A stretch of DNA of 64,000 nt. It comes from Sweltsa coloradensis (lineage: Eukaryota > Arthropoda > Insecta > Plecoptera > Chloroperlidae). The stretch is taken from NCBI GenBank assembly GCA_024449915.1, contig JAMZAV010003140.1:27555-91554 (forward strand). The letters run 5' to 3'. The position numbers were made by a program, and so were the translations under genes. Below are positions 45,688-57,559 of the stretch, in pieces. The stretch's first letter is position 1. Each line of letters starts with the position of its first letter. The notes beneath the pieces were generated by a model. That model was not told where the DNA came from. It made no database searches and saw only the letters and a list, made by a program, of their open reading frames with translations.

Positions 45688-45760
45688 GTCTCGGTGGCTC
45701 AATTGGTAGAGCTATGGCACGTTAAGCCGGAGGTTCTGGGTTCGAACCCCAGTCGGGGCA
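45688..45760 (+). tRNA. tRNA-like sequence in T2 right arm
   Basis: Transcribed outward like its partner, followed by AAGTTTTT, a Pol III-type terminator. It has the same atypical C33. Confidence 0.5.
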
Positions 45761-45795
45761 AAGTTTTTCGACAACTGCTATGAATCAAAAATAAT

Positions 45796-46552
45796 TGGAT
45801 GAGCGAAGCGAAGACTTCAATTTCACCGACCCCCCCAAAAATTTAGCTCCGTTGTTTTTTTTTTTTTTTTTTTGTTTTTTCCGTCTGTTTGTTCGCTCTC
45901 TACCGGGCAAACGGCATATGCGATCTTGATGAAAATTTGACACGACCTTCGTTTTCTCTGAACTTAGACTTGCCACGTTTTGGGTACAATCGAAGAAATA
46001 TTTCTCATGAATATCGTACTTTTACGATTTTTTTCGATTTTTAGTGCGATATTTTCGTTCCATTTGGGCCAATTCTGACCAAACGGGTGGGGCTACAACG
46101 TTCATATTTCACATGGACATTAAGGTAATGGTGATGTATTGCTTTCTAAAAGAAAAAGTTGAAAAAGTTAGCCAGAATCGAGAGAAATAAAGCTTTTAAT
46201 ATACGTTTTTTGACTTTTTGTGCGATATTTTCGTGCCATTTGGGCCAATTCTGACCAAACGGGTGGGCTACAACGTTCATATTATACATGGACATTAAGG
46301 TTATGGTTATGTAGTACCTTTTGAAAGAAAAAGTGGAAAAATTTAGCCAGAATCCATAGAAATAAAGCTTTTAATACAAGTTTTTTACGGTAAATAATAC
46401 CAATTGACAAGAAACAAAAGAAACTTGACAACATTCACCTTCAATGCGTAGGCAGCAAAACAAAGCACTTGCAAAAGTAAAGATATCCCACGCAAACTAA
46501 AACCTTTAAAAAGCTCATCCATCAACGCGGCGGGACTTTAGCGTTTTCCTAG
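45796..46552 (+). mobile_element. Helentron-like non-autonomous element B6
   Basis: A subfamily B copy starting 8 bp after T2. The 5' end is TGGATGAGCGAAGCGAAG preceded by T. It has two central units (GTGCGATATTTTCGT twice), the AACGC/GCGTT hairpin and CCTAG followed by T. Confidence 0.78.
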
Positions 46553-46632
46553 TTATTATTTGATTATCTTTCAAATACCTAGTATATGGTGGCAAGTACA
46601 TACCTAAAATTAAATTGATTTGAGTCCTCTTC

Positions 46633-47251
46633 AGGCTATTCGACCGCGTTTTTCTATTTTCCAAAATATGCCACCATGTCAAAATATAGTGAATGGCTTT
46701 GAAACCTGGCTATTTTAGAAAATCAAAACTATTTTTTTCAAATTTTTCTGATCCGGTACACGACCAATATCGCCACCTCAAAATAATTTCAAACTTCAAT
46801 TCGCCAGGGCACACCATTCAACGTAGGGTGTTGTGCTTTTGTGACATTAATTTTTAACTAGTTTTCTAGAGGCTGACTGAGATTTTTTTTTAAACAATTG
46901 TCGTTCCTGAGAATTTTTTAGTTTGGCGGTACAAATCGATACAAAATATCGCCAAACGAAAAAATTCGCAGAAAAGACAATTGTTAAAAAAAAACTTTTT
47001 TCTCTCAGTCAGCCTATAGAAAAAAAGTTGAAAATGGTTGTCACAAAAGCACAACACCCTACGTTGAATGGTGTGCCCTGGCGAATTGAAGTTTGAAATT
47101 ATTTTGAGGTGGCGATGGCCGTGTACCGGATCAGAAAAAATTGAAAAAAAATAGTTTTTATTTTCTAAAATATAGCCAGGTTTTAAAGCCATTCACTATA
47201 TTTTGACTTGGTAGCGTATTTTGGAAAATGAAAAACGCGGTCGAATAGCCT
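46633..47251. repeat. 619-bp long inverted repeat (foldback element)
   Basis: Arms of about 300 bp run from AGGCTATTCGACCGCG inward and match as inverted copies with few differences. Shared blocks include GGCACACCATTCAACGTAGG, GTTGTGCTTTTGTGACA and ATTATTTTGAGGTGGCGAT. The centre (46921-46957) is GTTTGGCG and its inverse around a 21-base loop. No target duplication is clear. Transcribed RNA would form a long hairpin. The 100-codon reverse frame at 46890-47192 follows from the repeat. Confidence 0.85.
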
Positions 47252-48696
47252 TAATCAGATCTCGCTCGAATATTGCTCCAAAGTTGAACTAACTCCAAAA
47301 TACCACCCTGGCAGATTTAAATTAATTAAATAAATTAAATAAATTAAAATTAATTATAAAGTGCGTACTTATTAAAACTAAAATAACCTTTGGACTCATT
47401 AGTAGGCTGTCAGACGACATGGGTGTTTCTGCACTATTTTACTATCCCTATAAAAAAAAGAAAAAAATAAATTTTCGTTGTTGTAACTATTGATATTATA
47501 TTTGCCTATATTTCAAGTCTTAAATGGACTTTATATAGTAAACAGTTCCACCGCCTTTTAAATAATAAACAAAAGAATTTGAGTAGAAAGGGTTGACAAA
47601 AATATTACCAATTTATGCAATAATGAATAAAAGAGTGTCAATAACCTCCTCCCTCTTGTTTTAAGAATCTCGCATGTCACCCAGCGCACAAATCCCTGGG
47701 AAAAATAACTTGTCAGCCACTTTGATATTCTTTCTCTTTCCTATAAGCCCCTAAGAATAGCTGAAAGCTTTTCTTCTGCAGACTCATCTGTATTTGATTG
47801 TGTCTTTAGTGCTTTGTTTGACATCCCGTCACATGCAATCAATAGTATTTTGCAGTTCACTAGCTACTGGACCAGATATCACTGTTTCAGTCCAAAATAA
47901 TTCCCACGATAAATTTAAACATTTGTAAGCCAAGTTTAGCTTAGGATCTTCTTATTCACTCTATACCGTCTTATGAAATACTGCGTCATCCCTCTTTAAA
48001 AAAATATTTTAATCAGCAAAGCCCTTCCGCCTATCTTCGCAAGCTTTTAAAGATCATTGGATTGTTCTATGTTCTCTTTGTAATCCAATATCCGAGAAGG
48101 CAATGACGCAATTGAGTTTGTCTACGTTGTAAGAAGGACGTTTGATATCGAAAATTAACCATCTCTTAAAGAACTTGTGACCTTTCATTAACAAGCCGTG
48201 TACTAAACTATATATTATTTTATTTAACATCACTATTATCACCATCAATAATCTTATGTAAAGGTTTATAGCCTTGCAGGTCACTTTCGATTATATACGA
48301 TCAATATTTCGCTTGCTAATTAAGTAATTAAGACAATCGACACTTATCATAAAAAGATAATATCGCAGTGCTGTATTCCCAACTGTCATTATGAGTGGAG
48401 TCCAACTGGGTTCTGTTCTTGGTTTTCGTTTTACTTCTGCAAGTATACGATCTTTTAAAAAATGTAATCATAGCTTTAGCCAGAGGACATCATAATCATT
48501 ATGTGTGCAGCCGGAACCTAAGTAGGTGGTGATGGCCTTAACCCACACTTTTATGAGTTTTTTTGTGTGAATATTGATTCAAGATAAAATACGTGATCGT
48601 TCTTCTTTGATAATTAGGGTATATAAACATATTCCTCTGTAGTTAGGGCCGTGTCAATGCAGTACAAAACTAGAAGGAAAACTTCACGCCACCTAC
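47252..48696. other. intergenic or intronic DNA
   Basis: If 48697-48909 is a first exon on the - strand, this is its intron. No convincing second exon is seen. Confidence 0.4.
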
Positions 48697-48909
48697 CTTA
48701 ATTTGACGTTCCCGTTGTCGCAATGATGCGCGTCCGTTTCCGCGCTGAGTGACATTGGCCAGGCGATCTGCATCAGCGAGTCCCTGATGATGATGTCCCA
48801 GCTGAAGTGCGGGGCGGGAGGTTCGCTGACTCGCTCTGAGCGCACCAGGCGGCCCCGGCGACGCACCGTGCGGCCGGTCAGCCGAGGCGTGCACCCGTCC
48901 ATGCTGCTG
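48697..48909 (-). CDS. candidate first coding exon, CpG-rich, unrecognised product
   Basis: A GC- and CpG-rich island in AT-rich DNA. On the reverse strand an ATG with good context (AGCATGG, ATG about 48900-48902) opens a frame that ends at a strong donor, AAG followed by GTAGGT (exon end 48697, phase 2). The predicted peptide starts MDGCTPRLTG, passes an arginine-rich stretch, and has SWDIIIRDSLMQIAWPMSLS then a histidine/cysteine patch. An in-frame ATG 12 codons upstream is possible. I do not recognise the family. The + strand of the same island is also open but lacks splice sites. Confidence 0.42.
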
Positions 48910-48979
48910 AAGCTCTTAGTCCCCGGGCGCTGCACTAGCGCTGCTTGACGCTCTTAGTCCCCGGGCGCTGCACTAGCGA
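48910..48979. promoter_or_regulatory. promoter-proximal 28-bp direct duplication
   Basis: CTCTTAGTCCCCGGGCGCTG then CACTAGCG occurs at 48913-48940 and 48951-48978, 38 bp apart, just upstream of the candidate exon on the - strand. Perfect identity suggests a recent duplication in the 5' UTR or core promoter. Confidence 0.5.
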
Positions 48980-50747
48980 GGACGACCACCCATGATATAC
49001 ACGTGTAGTGTTACAGATACGACACACTGTATCGAAATATGCCGTGGTGTTACGATGTACACTCTGTAAAGGTTTGTATGTAATATTCCCACTAAATAGG
49101 TAAATACTTAAAGTTCATAAGTTCACAGCGTTGGTCTCACAACTCAATTTCAACTTTGTACTCACTTCAACCACATCACCGTGCTCTGGATGTATGTTTG
49201 TCAAAATGTATTGGTCTCTTTATTTGTACCTTCGTGAGTTTTTCTGTTTTTTTTTAAATTATCAACCGTGCAGCAAAATACGAATAATTGCAAATATTCA
49301 GAGTAAGCAATGATTATTTTCTGATATAAACTGTGCTAAACCGAATGCAAATGCAAGTTTTATGTTTGAATAAATAATTGTGGTTTTCTTTGCCACATAG
49401 ACCGAATTGTTATCAGTGATAAGGCTATATAAATATGATATCCGTTTATTATATAATATAGTAACATCTAAGATAACTTTGTTGAGCTGTAGATTTCTAA
49501 TCTGATTGTAGACCGAGTTTGAAAAACGTGATGAGCAATTGAAATGTCAAGATATTTATATTTATAAATGTTTCCTACTGTTTCTATGATTTTCATAGGA
49601 GAGTATCCAGTTTACTAACAAACCCCAACGCCAGGTTGCATGACGGTAGTATGGATGTCGCTCGGAGTGTATTCACAAAACCCGCACTCATGTCAAACTG
49701 AGCCGCTTACAAACGTTCACTCTGCTGCGCGCACAAGCCACTTTGTAACACACACTTTTATTTCAGTAAAACAATTCCAAACTGATATATTTATGCGCAT
49801 AAATCTGCATTTTTAAACATTTAGTGATCACAAAGTGTTATCGATTTGCAACGCAATTGACTATCCTTTGATAAAATGTTCGGTATTCCCCTTGAAAGCG
49901 TTTTCACAGCACGTTTTAATGATCTTTTTACTATGGTAAATGGTTTTGATGAAGGTATTACTCTGTGTGCAATGTTTTAGTCACATTTTGATTACTCACG
50001 GCACACCATAAGATGTTTCCTATGAAAATGTAGTAATGTTTCGTTGAATAATTCGGAAGTTAGTTATTTACTTTTTTCATATCGTTCATTGTCGAACATG
50101 GGAGAGCTTTTCCAGTTAAAACACATCAATGTAAAATGTTTTTCTAGAAAATTGTTTTTTCTCCTTGTAACGATACGAATTCTACATCCTTCTGAATAAA
50201 CCAATTACATTACCGTTGTATATGGTTTCTGAAAAAGTTCTGTCTATTTTATGTAACATTTATTCAATTGCGTCGAGTTATGTTGAGAAAATAGAAACAC
50301 GCCGAAGCTTACTATAGTTCCCGAACGCCCCGCTTGGATCGCTGTTATGTGCGTCGCTCTTTTCCCGAGTGCGCCGTTCTCACCAATGGGAGCTTAAGGG
50401 GGACAGCGCCGCAGTCTTTCTGAAACATAAAACGAAAAGAACACTTGTAAAAGACTTCTTGCTAGTTCCTTTTAGAATTTACGTAACATGGAAATACGGA
50501 CATGACATTTATCAGACGGTAAATGTATTCTGGATTTATGTTTAGTTCTTCTCTTTTTAGCAAACTTTAACAGTTTGAAACCATAATCGTCCTGTGATAG
50601 TTTATATTTCATCTGAAGTTTCTCATGAAAATGTATAATAAATAATTCAAATATGACAACATGAAGTATATTGTTGTTCTTTATCGAAAGCGTTTTAATT
50701 ATGAAAAACCTCAAAATATTCAAATTTAAACTGGGCCAATGGTTTTT
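48980..50747. other. intergenic DNA
   Basis: No gene or repeat can be supported. Confidence 0.5.
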
Positions 50748-51468
50748 TAAGCGAGCGAAGCGAGCGTTTCCATTTGACTCTGCCGGAAAAATTAGTCACT
50801 GTTTTTTTTTGTTTTTTTTTGTTTGTTTGTTTGTTTGTTTTTTTTTTTGTTTGTATGTCTCGCCATAACGTTCGAACGGAGGCTCGGATCGAGTTGAAAT
50901 TTTCACCATCCGCAAGCTTAGTTCTCGATTGAATGCCATTAGTTGTGTGGCTAAATCGTTCAAAAGTTAAAAAGTTACATTAAAGTTAAGCGAAAGTTTT
51001 TTTTTAAAACTAAACGGCGACAAAATCTAAGATAGCCAAATTATTTAGAATGTCCGTCCGGTCACGAATATGTTAATTTTATTTTGATCCGATAAGTAGT
51101 GTAGATGGAAATTACATTATAACAAAAGTAACGTTGCCATGGCAACGAAAAGACGCGCGAAGTTTCTAATGCACTGCCACCTAGAAGAAATCAAAATACT
51201 TTCGAGGAAGCAGTCTATTATTTGTCAACAAAGAGTTTAAATAGTTTTCCCAAGGAGTCAAGGTCCTCTAGATGGCGGTGGATTTTATCCACAAAGTAAA
51301 GGTTTACACACGGGTTTACCCAAATACCTTGGCAATAATAAATAATATTGGAAACATAGCCCTGTGGACAGCGAACGTCGCAAATTTTAAAATTTAAAAA
51401 AATGTGCAATGTGGGTCTAGCTATAGCACGTGCTCGCTTATCAACGCGTCCAACTGAGCGTTTCCTAG
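50748..51468 (+). mobile_element. Helentron-like non-autonomous element C2
   Basis: Subfamily C, in the + orientation. The 5' end is TAAGCGAGCGAAGCGAGCG preceded by T. The body matches C1 throughout. The 3' end reads GCTCGCTTATC (inverse of the 5' end), AACGC/GCGTT hairpin, CCTAG followed by T. Confidence 0.78.
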
Positions 51469-51494
51469 TTCTATCTTATGTAAATTAGATCAAA

Positions 51495-51668
51495 TCAGTC
51501 GAGGTGGTATCTTAATAATTGTCTTACGTCAACTGAAAACCACCTAAATATTGAATCATGGCCATCAGCGGTCATTATATCAAATACATGGTCGCTTACG
51601 TTAGCCATTACTCGCCCATCCTTGTAGTAGGCGTCGACTAATTTGGTTCGGGCCGATTTTATAAAACA
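51495..51668 (-). CDS. candidate short coding remnant, unrecognised
   Basis: A 57-codon frame on the reverse strand, closed by TGA on both sides, with protein-like composition (KLVDAYYKDGRVMANVSDHV, later FRWFSVDVRQLL). It begins close to the end of C2. No splice site is clear. It may be an exon, a gene fragment, or part of an old retroelement. Confidence 0.22.
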   Translation of the reverse strand, partial: CFIKSARTKLVDAYYKDGRVMANVSDHVFDIMTADGHDSIFRWFSVDVRQLLRYHLD

Positions 51669-52626
51669 TCAATTACAAATCAGTTTTGAAATTAAGTTTG
51701 TAGACTTTAAATGCAAAAAGATGATCAATTATATAAATACATAATTTCGTTTCTTTATTTCTATTCCAATACTGATGGTCCACGGTTTACTCTTGCTGTA
51801 ATAGTGTGTAATAGTTTAGAGCTTAATAATTAATCTCAAATTATATTGTATATTGTGAATTCAAACTTCGAAGCCGTCCTGACGATAATGGCGAAAATAA
51901 ATGTTACATTTTGTTTCCCACATTCAACGCCAATAAATGCGCACAGCATTGCTTTACTATCTCGACTAGCATATCACATGGAACACAATTGGATGCTGCC
52001 ATGCTATAACACGATCTTTGAGTGTGTAAGGTTGTATGCATCTTAATACGACAGTGTTGTCAAGTTTAATGTGGTTGGAGTAGTGTCACTTTGTAAATAA
52101 GTATCAAGTATCACAGACACCGCTTCGTTTCACACAAACAATCTCTCCTTCAACGTATAGAGCTTTAAACTGGCGCAGAAGTGTGTACGTTCATGTGGGG
52201 TGGGAGCGAGGGGGAGATTGTATAACACAATGCTAATAATTGCCAATTAGCTTCTACCTAATTGGATTTCAAACATGAGAATCTAATTAAAATTATTGTT
52301 GTTTTTTGTATAACTATGTACGTTTACTTTCAATCCAGTGTAATTTTAGTTATTTCTTGTTAATTAATCTGCAAAAACCCAGTGGTATTTATTATAATTA
52401 TTGAGTGAGACTCGGTACACTACTAAATGTTAAGGCTCAGTTGATGTTATAGATAATTAAATGTTGAAGTTTTAAAATCCATAATTAAATGCATAATTAT
52501 GGCTAATCGTTTCTACCACCAAATTAAATTACACTTGAAAGGAATTGTTTTACAATGACACATGTGCCTCAACATGAAGATACGTGTAAACATTGTCACA
52601 TTATGTGCTTAATTCCTACGTTACAG
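51669..52626. other. intergenic or intronic DNA
   Basis: No exon is seen. The end, TTCCTACGTTACAG, is a splice acceptor for the following exon. Confidence 0.45.
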
Positions 52627-52834
52627 GTCCAAAATGTCTCCCCAACTACCCACACCCGAAGTGCCGACCGATTATCCTTGGACAACCATGGATAAGACTA
52701 TGAAAATACTCTACAATAAAACATTCGACAGCTCCCATTTTCAAACATTCATAAGCTCTCGAAGAAATTCAAACTGTTGCATAGATTATAGTCAGACTAT
52801 AAGCAAACGAATGTCCAACGGGCCAGTTAAATAA
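52627..52834 (+). CDS. candidate terminal coding exon of a small protein, unrecognised
   Basis: A good acceptor (ACGTTACAG, ending 52626) is followed by an ATG at 52634 and a 66-codon frame to TAA at 52832-52834. AATAAA lies 138 bp after the stop, at 52972-52977. The peptide (MSPQLPTPEVPTDYPWTTMD and on) is proline- and threonine-rich at the start and basic at the end. It has no signal peptide or membrane segment. Either the ATG is the true start, with an untranslated exon upstream, or the frame is the C terminus of a longer protein. Confidence 0.42.
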
Positions 52835-52971
52835 TATAAAATGCATTCTTGGGTGATACATTTTTTGTACAAAACTGTAATCTTGTGAAATATACACAAT
52901 GCGTCACTTATTATAAACACCATATTTTTATACTACAAGTATTTTAGCTATGTTTCTGACTGACACTACCA

Positions 52972-52977
52972 AATAAA
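52972..52977 (+). terminator. polyadenylation signal AATAAA
   Basis: Canonical hexamer downstream of the stop at 52834, at a distance suitable for a short 3' UTR. Confidence 0.4.
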
Positions 52978-54916
52978 CTTTTGGTCCTGCATGACAAATG
53001 TAAAGTAAAATACAACTAGCTAAAAATCTGTTAACACGTGTCTTTATTATATATATTTGTATTTATTTATATATTTATTAAAATACTTTGCAAATATGTA
53101 ATAAACATGGTTAAGGGTGTGTGTCTACGCAAAAGAAGTGACTTGGATTTGTGCACTTTCTCATTTTGTAGGCCATTAGACGCCATTGTGTATGTGATTG
53201 AAATATGTCAATCTCTAGATAATTTTAATATCTATTAGCTAGTCACAATGTTATTTTTCTATCTTTAATAGTTTTGTTTGTAAATTTGATAGAAATCATC
53301 AAAGTGTATTGTGAAAACAATGGATTTACGACTGTCGTCCCGTCGTTTTAATCCAATTGGACGGATTTTTTTTCCACAGTTGTATTGAACTTATATGTTG
53401 GGTACGGCCAAGTTTCAGCGACTTATTAGTTGAAATGATAAGGCAAAAAAATAAAAACCAAAATATGCCGTTTTGCGGCTTGACTCTAGGGGCTGGCGCG
53501 CTCTCGGTCTTACGGATTAGCTAGCAACTACGTAGTCACTGTCGCTGGGTGAGGGACGGTCACGTGATCGGTAGGAATGCGGCTAGTCCACTCGGCTAGG
53601 AGACAAGGCCGCTGAAAGCAAGGGTTACGAACAATACAGTTACCCCATCCCCAAAAGTCCCCAGCGACAACAAGCAGAATCCTTTCCATTCGTTATTCTG
53701 CGGACAAAAAACTGAAACACCTATGAGTTCGAAGACTTGGCGATTGTTTGTTATCTTCATCAATTATTTTATTCGTGATGGAGCCACCTGGATTTCGTCT
53801 CTTTTATAAAGTAAAAACATTATCGTAATAATGATGTTGTGGATGGTGATGGTGAGGATGATGGTAATTAGCACAATACAAACACATAAATTATCTGCTA
53901 ATATTGTATTATTCAATCAAAACAAAATGTACCCTACAGTCCCCTACACTGAGAGTTAGTGTATCCGTACGTGTTTGCTGACAACACAAATGGTTGTAGC
54001 CATGTAACTAATCATAAATCAAGGGGAATATAATATATTATCTTTTGTATAGTAATTGGAACGGAAAAAATACAACAGTATAATAAACTTATCAAACTAT
54101 ACCAACTACATGATAATTGATAATAAGCAAATATGTGATTGAGGTGTCACAACGTTCACAAAATAACGCAGATAAGTGCTATAGGCCCTAATAGGATATC
54201 CGTATTCCATAAACAAAACAAAACAGTCACTCAATTTTTTGTCTTTTCTGTCCCCTCGCCCTCGACCAATCCTAATGTCACAAACACACCTTTCTATAAC
54301 CCCTCCGTCAGTCGGTAGATACTTCTTTTTGACGGGCTCTTTAGGATAACCTCGATTAGCTTTTGTTTTGGTGTAGTCATCTTCAAAATCATTGTGCCCT
54401 CAACCTCATCCCCTACCCTCCAAAAAGGAAGTAAAACTAGGGTAATTGTTAGAAAACCAAAACATCTTGTATGCTGTCCCAGGTAAAGCCGTGTTCTGAC
54501 AGGTGCATTCCCTGGGAGTACACACAAAATAATCTACTATCGTCATAGCACATCTTTATCCTTGTGATTAAATAATGAGATGGACGCTTCATTCTAGTCA
54601 ACAACACAATGGCAAACAACAATTTTTTAACAATTCTAATCAGAAAATGATATAATTTTATTGATGGGGTATTTTGAAGCAGTATAGGGAATCGAAACCG
54701 TACTACCGGACCCACAGGCCTAATATTTGTATAACCCGAACGTCGAATGAACGACCAGAACAAAACCATACCCTCGAAAAGTAAACATTTGGCTCTTGTG
54801 AGTTGGGCAATCTGAAAGAATTGCTTAGCGCGCGATGTTTTTTTTTCCTGCAATCGTCCGCGCTATTTTCGTGGTGGGCTATAGGAGTAGGATTTGAATT
54901 CGCCTGAATACAACTC
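52978..54916. other. intergenic DNA with a GC-richer island
   Basis: The stretch 53470-53640 is richer in GC and CpG (GGGCTGGCGCGCTCTCGG, GGTCACGTGATCGG) and could be a promoter, but I see no exon beside it. Frames at 54294-54948 lack support. Confidence 0.4.
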
Positions 54917-55779
54917 GTCATTAGAGGCGTATTTAGGCCTAGGCGCACTAGGCGTGCGCCTAGAACCCCTCCAGCTAGCCCCCCCCCCTTATGGACACCT
55001 TCAAAATAATCACTGAACTTAGGCTTGCCAAGCTTTTTCGATAAATTATTTCATATAAAATCTCATGACATGAAAAATTATTCATAATTTCTTCGTTCTC
55101 TACCACCTACATGGCTACTCGGCTACTCCGATTGTAATAAAATTTGAGGAGACTTTGAACTATCTCTAACCTAAGACCTGTGTATTTGACCAATGTTAAG
55201 TAATATCAACGTAATATCTCTCTTGAACATCATTGTAAAGAGTTGTTAAAACTACTCGTTGAAATCTGCTATTTATTCACAGCCAGGTTGGTATGGTCAT
55301 AAATATAGAGTTAGTTTATTGTGGTTTACCTGTCCCATAACGGGACAGCTAGGTTGGCTAGTATACGGTTATGGACATGCCCATACCCTCTTTAGTATAT
55401 AAGATAAACTCAATTTTGTATTAGTACTACATAAAAAAATCCATGATTACAATGGGGAAAAGAAGCCAATGTTGTATCATCATCAATCATATCGGCTCAA
55501 CGCACCAAATATACGTGCTTATCCAACAACGTGGCTGAAAAAAAACATTTGTAGTATGTTGTCCGGTTGTTCGGTTGTGTGAAGTCGAGTGTTAGATTTT
55601 TTACGTTTTACCATTACCATCGTATTAAATATAAATTTGGTAGTCCAAAATATTTTTTTAAATTTTTGTCTCACTTTATCGCACTCTCATATAAATATTC
55701 ATATTATTGATTGTGAATAGCATGGGCCCCGGAAATTTTCAGCGTCTATGGTCCCACCAAATAACGTAAAGGCGCCACT
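54917..55779. mobile_element. decayed hAT-like ends around a decayed subfamily A relic
   Basis: The left CATTAGAGGCGTATTTAGGC and the right inverse CCAGTGGCGCCTTTACG resemble hAT termini. Inside, ACCTACATGGCTACTC, CTCCGATTGTAATAAAAT and CTTATCCAACAACGTGGC resemble eroded subfamily A blocks and its 3' hairpin. Both calls rest on short matches. Confidence 0.3.
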
Positions 55780-57429
55780 GGTAATTACGCACATTAGAAA
55801 TAAGGCAAAGCGGGTTGGTGACAACACCCCTCCCTCAAACAATAAACAATGTACAATCGAAGTGGGCGGCAGCGTATGAGAGTCAATAGCCCGCGCGGTG
55901 CCAGATGCAGAGCTAATTCACACGGACAGAGGATCGATTTTTGATTTGATTGGATATTGCTTTAAGTCTCATATTTATGCAACTTGGCTAATCGAGACGA
56001 AGGGAAGGACGTAAGGGATGACGCGGGGGGATAGGGGTGGACAGGCCTGTGCTGCTTAGAACCAGCCACAAGCATATGGGGAGGGCAGAGGTTCCCCCAC
56101 GTCGTGGTCGTCTCCGTCTGTGTCATCAAACTAGCGTCACGTAAAGCTATTATTGCAACATAAGCTTTCATCCAAAGTCTTTTTTTTTACACCAATGAGG
56201 ACTCGGCACCGCGGCACCGCCGTCTTTCATTGACTTGCAACTCAACATCAATGCAACCGACAACTTATTTACAATATAATTATTGTATGCCTTTTTAGTT
56301 TATATTCATGGATAACAGTTACAATAAGAATTTGCAGGAACATCCTGGATACGAACGAGGATCGCAGGATCATGGGTAACAAGTAGCAACATAATGAATT
56401 ACGATTTTGTAATTCATGAATAGTAGTATATAAACACATTTATTTGAAACTAAAGCTACAATCGCCACACAAAAAACTAAAACAACCGGAAAAATGCAAG
56501 CTAGACAATGTGTGTAGTACTGTAGTCCAATTTTGACTCGACTTATCATTTAAGTGATAAGATTGAAATAATATAGTTATTTGCGCAATACCATAATTTA
56601 TACAGACCGCAAATGCTCCAGAGTCCAGTGTAACCTTCGAAAGGAATTTGTCTTGAAAAGGCTGAGTTGCCCATAGCGAATAGAATAGAGAGATTTTAGG
56701 ACCCTCACTGAGGTTTTCAATTTACATTCCAAGATGAAAATGACAATACATATATGGCAACTCTTATAAGTGATAGTTAAATCGCGTAATTTTCAACATT
56801 TGGGGATTATATAATAGTGTATGTTATTTATCAAGTCATAACTAGGCCAAAATGTTTTTGAATCGAACTTGTACCTCAATTTTAAGAGGGATTGAAGAAC
56901 AAATAACATAACTATTTGATATGATTTAATTCGAATATTTCCATCAAAATTAACGTAAACACTTCGCAAAAAAATGAAAATGCTTACAAAATTTAAATAA
57001 GACAATGAATTTGTTAAAATTGAGAACAAACTTATCAACCTGGCTTTTAGTTTCGAGATGGTATTTATCTTTTGCACAATGGGAACACCTGAGGTATCAT
57101 ACCTGAGGATTATAGAAAGGTTGGTCGGTCGGTCGGGCGACCAAGTTGATTGTGTGCTCCAGTTGACGGAGTGGTTAGGGGGGGGGGGGGAAACTTCAGA
57201 CTGATTCTTCAAGACAACCAATAGAATCAGGGTATTCGAATCACCCGCCGACAAATGAATGGAGTGCGCATGCGCAAAACAACGCTATCTTTCACAGAAG
57301 TCGTGAACTATATTTAGTTCTTATTTAGAACCTAGATCGCAGCCTCACGTAAATGTCACGGAAGACGGATTAGGCCTTGATGGGTGACTCGACTGCCTTA
57401 CCGACTGCTGCAGCGGCCATCGTCTATAC
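55780..57429. other. intergenic DNA
   Basis: A G run lies at about 57179-57190. Neither the frame at 56793-57254 nor others show family features. Confidence 0.45.
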
Positions 57430-57545
57430 CACCCAACACGTTTGTAGGCGTCTCGGTCTCATGGCACTGGGTGGCAGGATGGTAGCGAGTTAGACTCTTG
57501 GTCCAAGATTCCCCGGTTCAAATCTCCGTGTTGGTAATTTTTTTT
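57430..57545 (+). mobile_element. tRNA-derived head, unclassified
   Basis: GGCAGGATGGTAGCGAGTTA and CCCCGGTTCAAATCTCCG sit at A-box/B-box spacing. It is followed directly by the minisatellite below. Confidence 0.4.
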
Positions 57546-57559
57546 ACAATCTATTCTTT

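Larger units (their letters stand above)
45412..45788. mobile_element. foldback element T2 with two divergent tRNA-like genes
   Basis: Same layout as T1: inverted arms from TTGATTCAT outside to GTTGACCTCCAT inside, with a tRNA-like sequence in each. The spacer contains ACAGAAGACTGCAATGTAGC and a short GAACAT repeat. The arms differ from each other by about one base in the tRNA-like part, but from T1 by five. The tail flank beside 45376-45402 is the inverse of the one beside T1. Confidence 0.75.

Noticed and set aside
46890..47192. 100-codon reverse frame
   Set aside because: It lies inside the 619-bp foldback and has no protein-like motif.
48670..48894. Alternative reverse frame across the CpG-rich exon
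   Set aside because: It reads through the GTAGGT donor and gives a low-complexity peptide; the frame ending at the donor is more protein-like.
56793..57254. 153-codon reverse frame, the longest outside the main gene apart from the 63-bp array
   Set aside because: AT-driven composition, no motif, no splice signal, and it crosses a G homopolymer.
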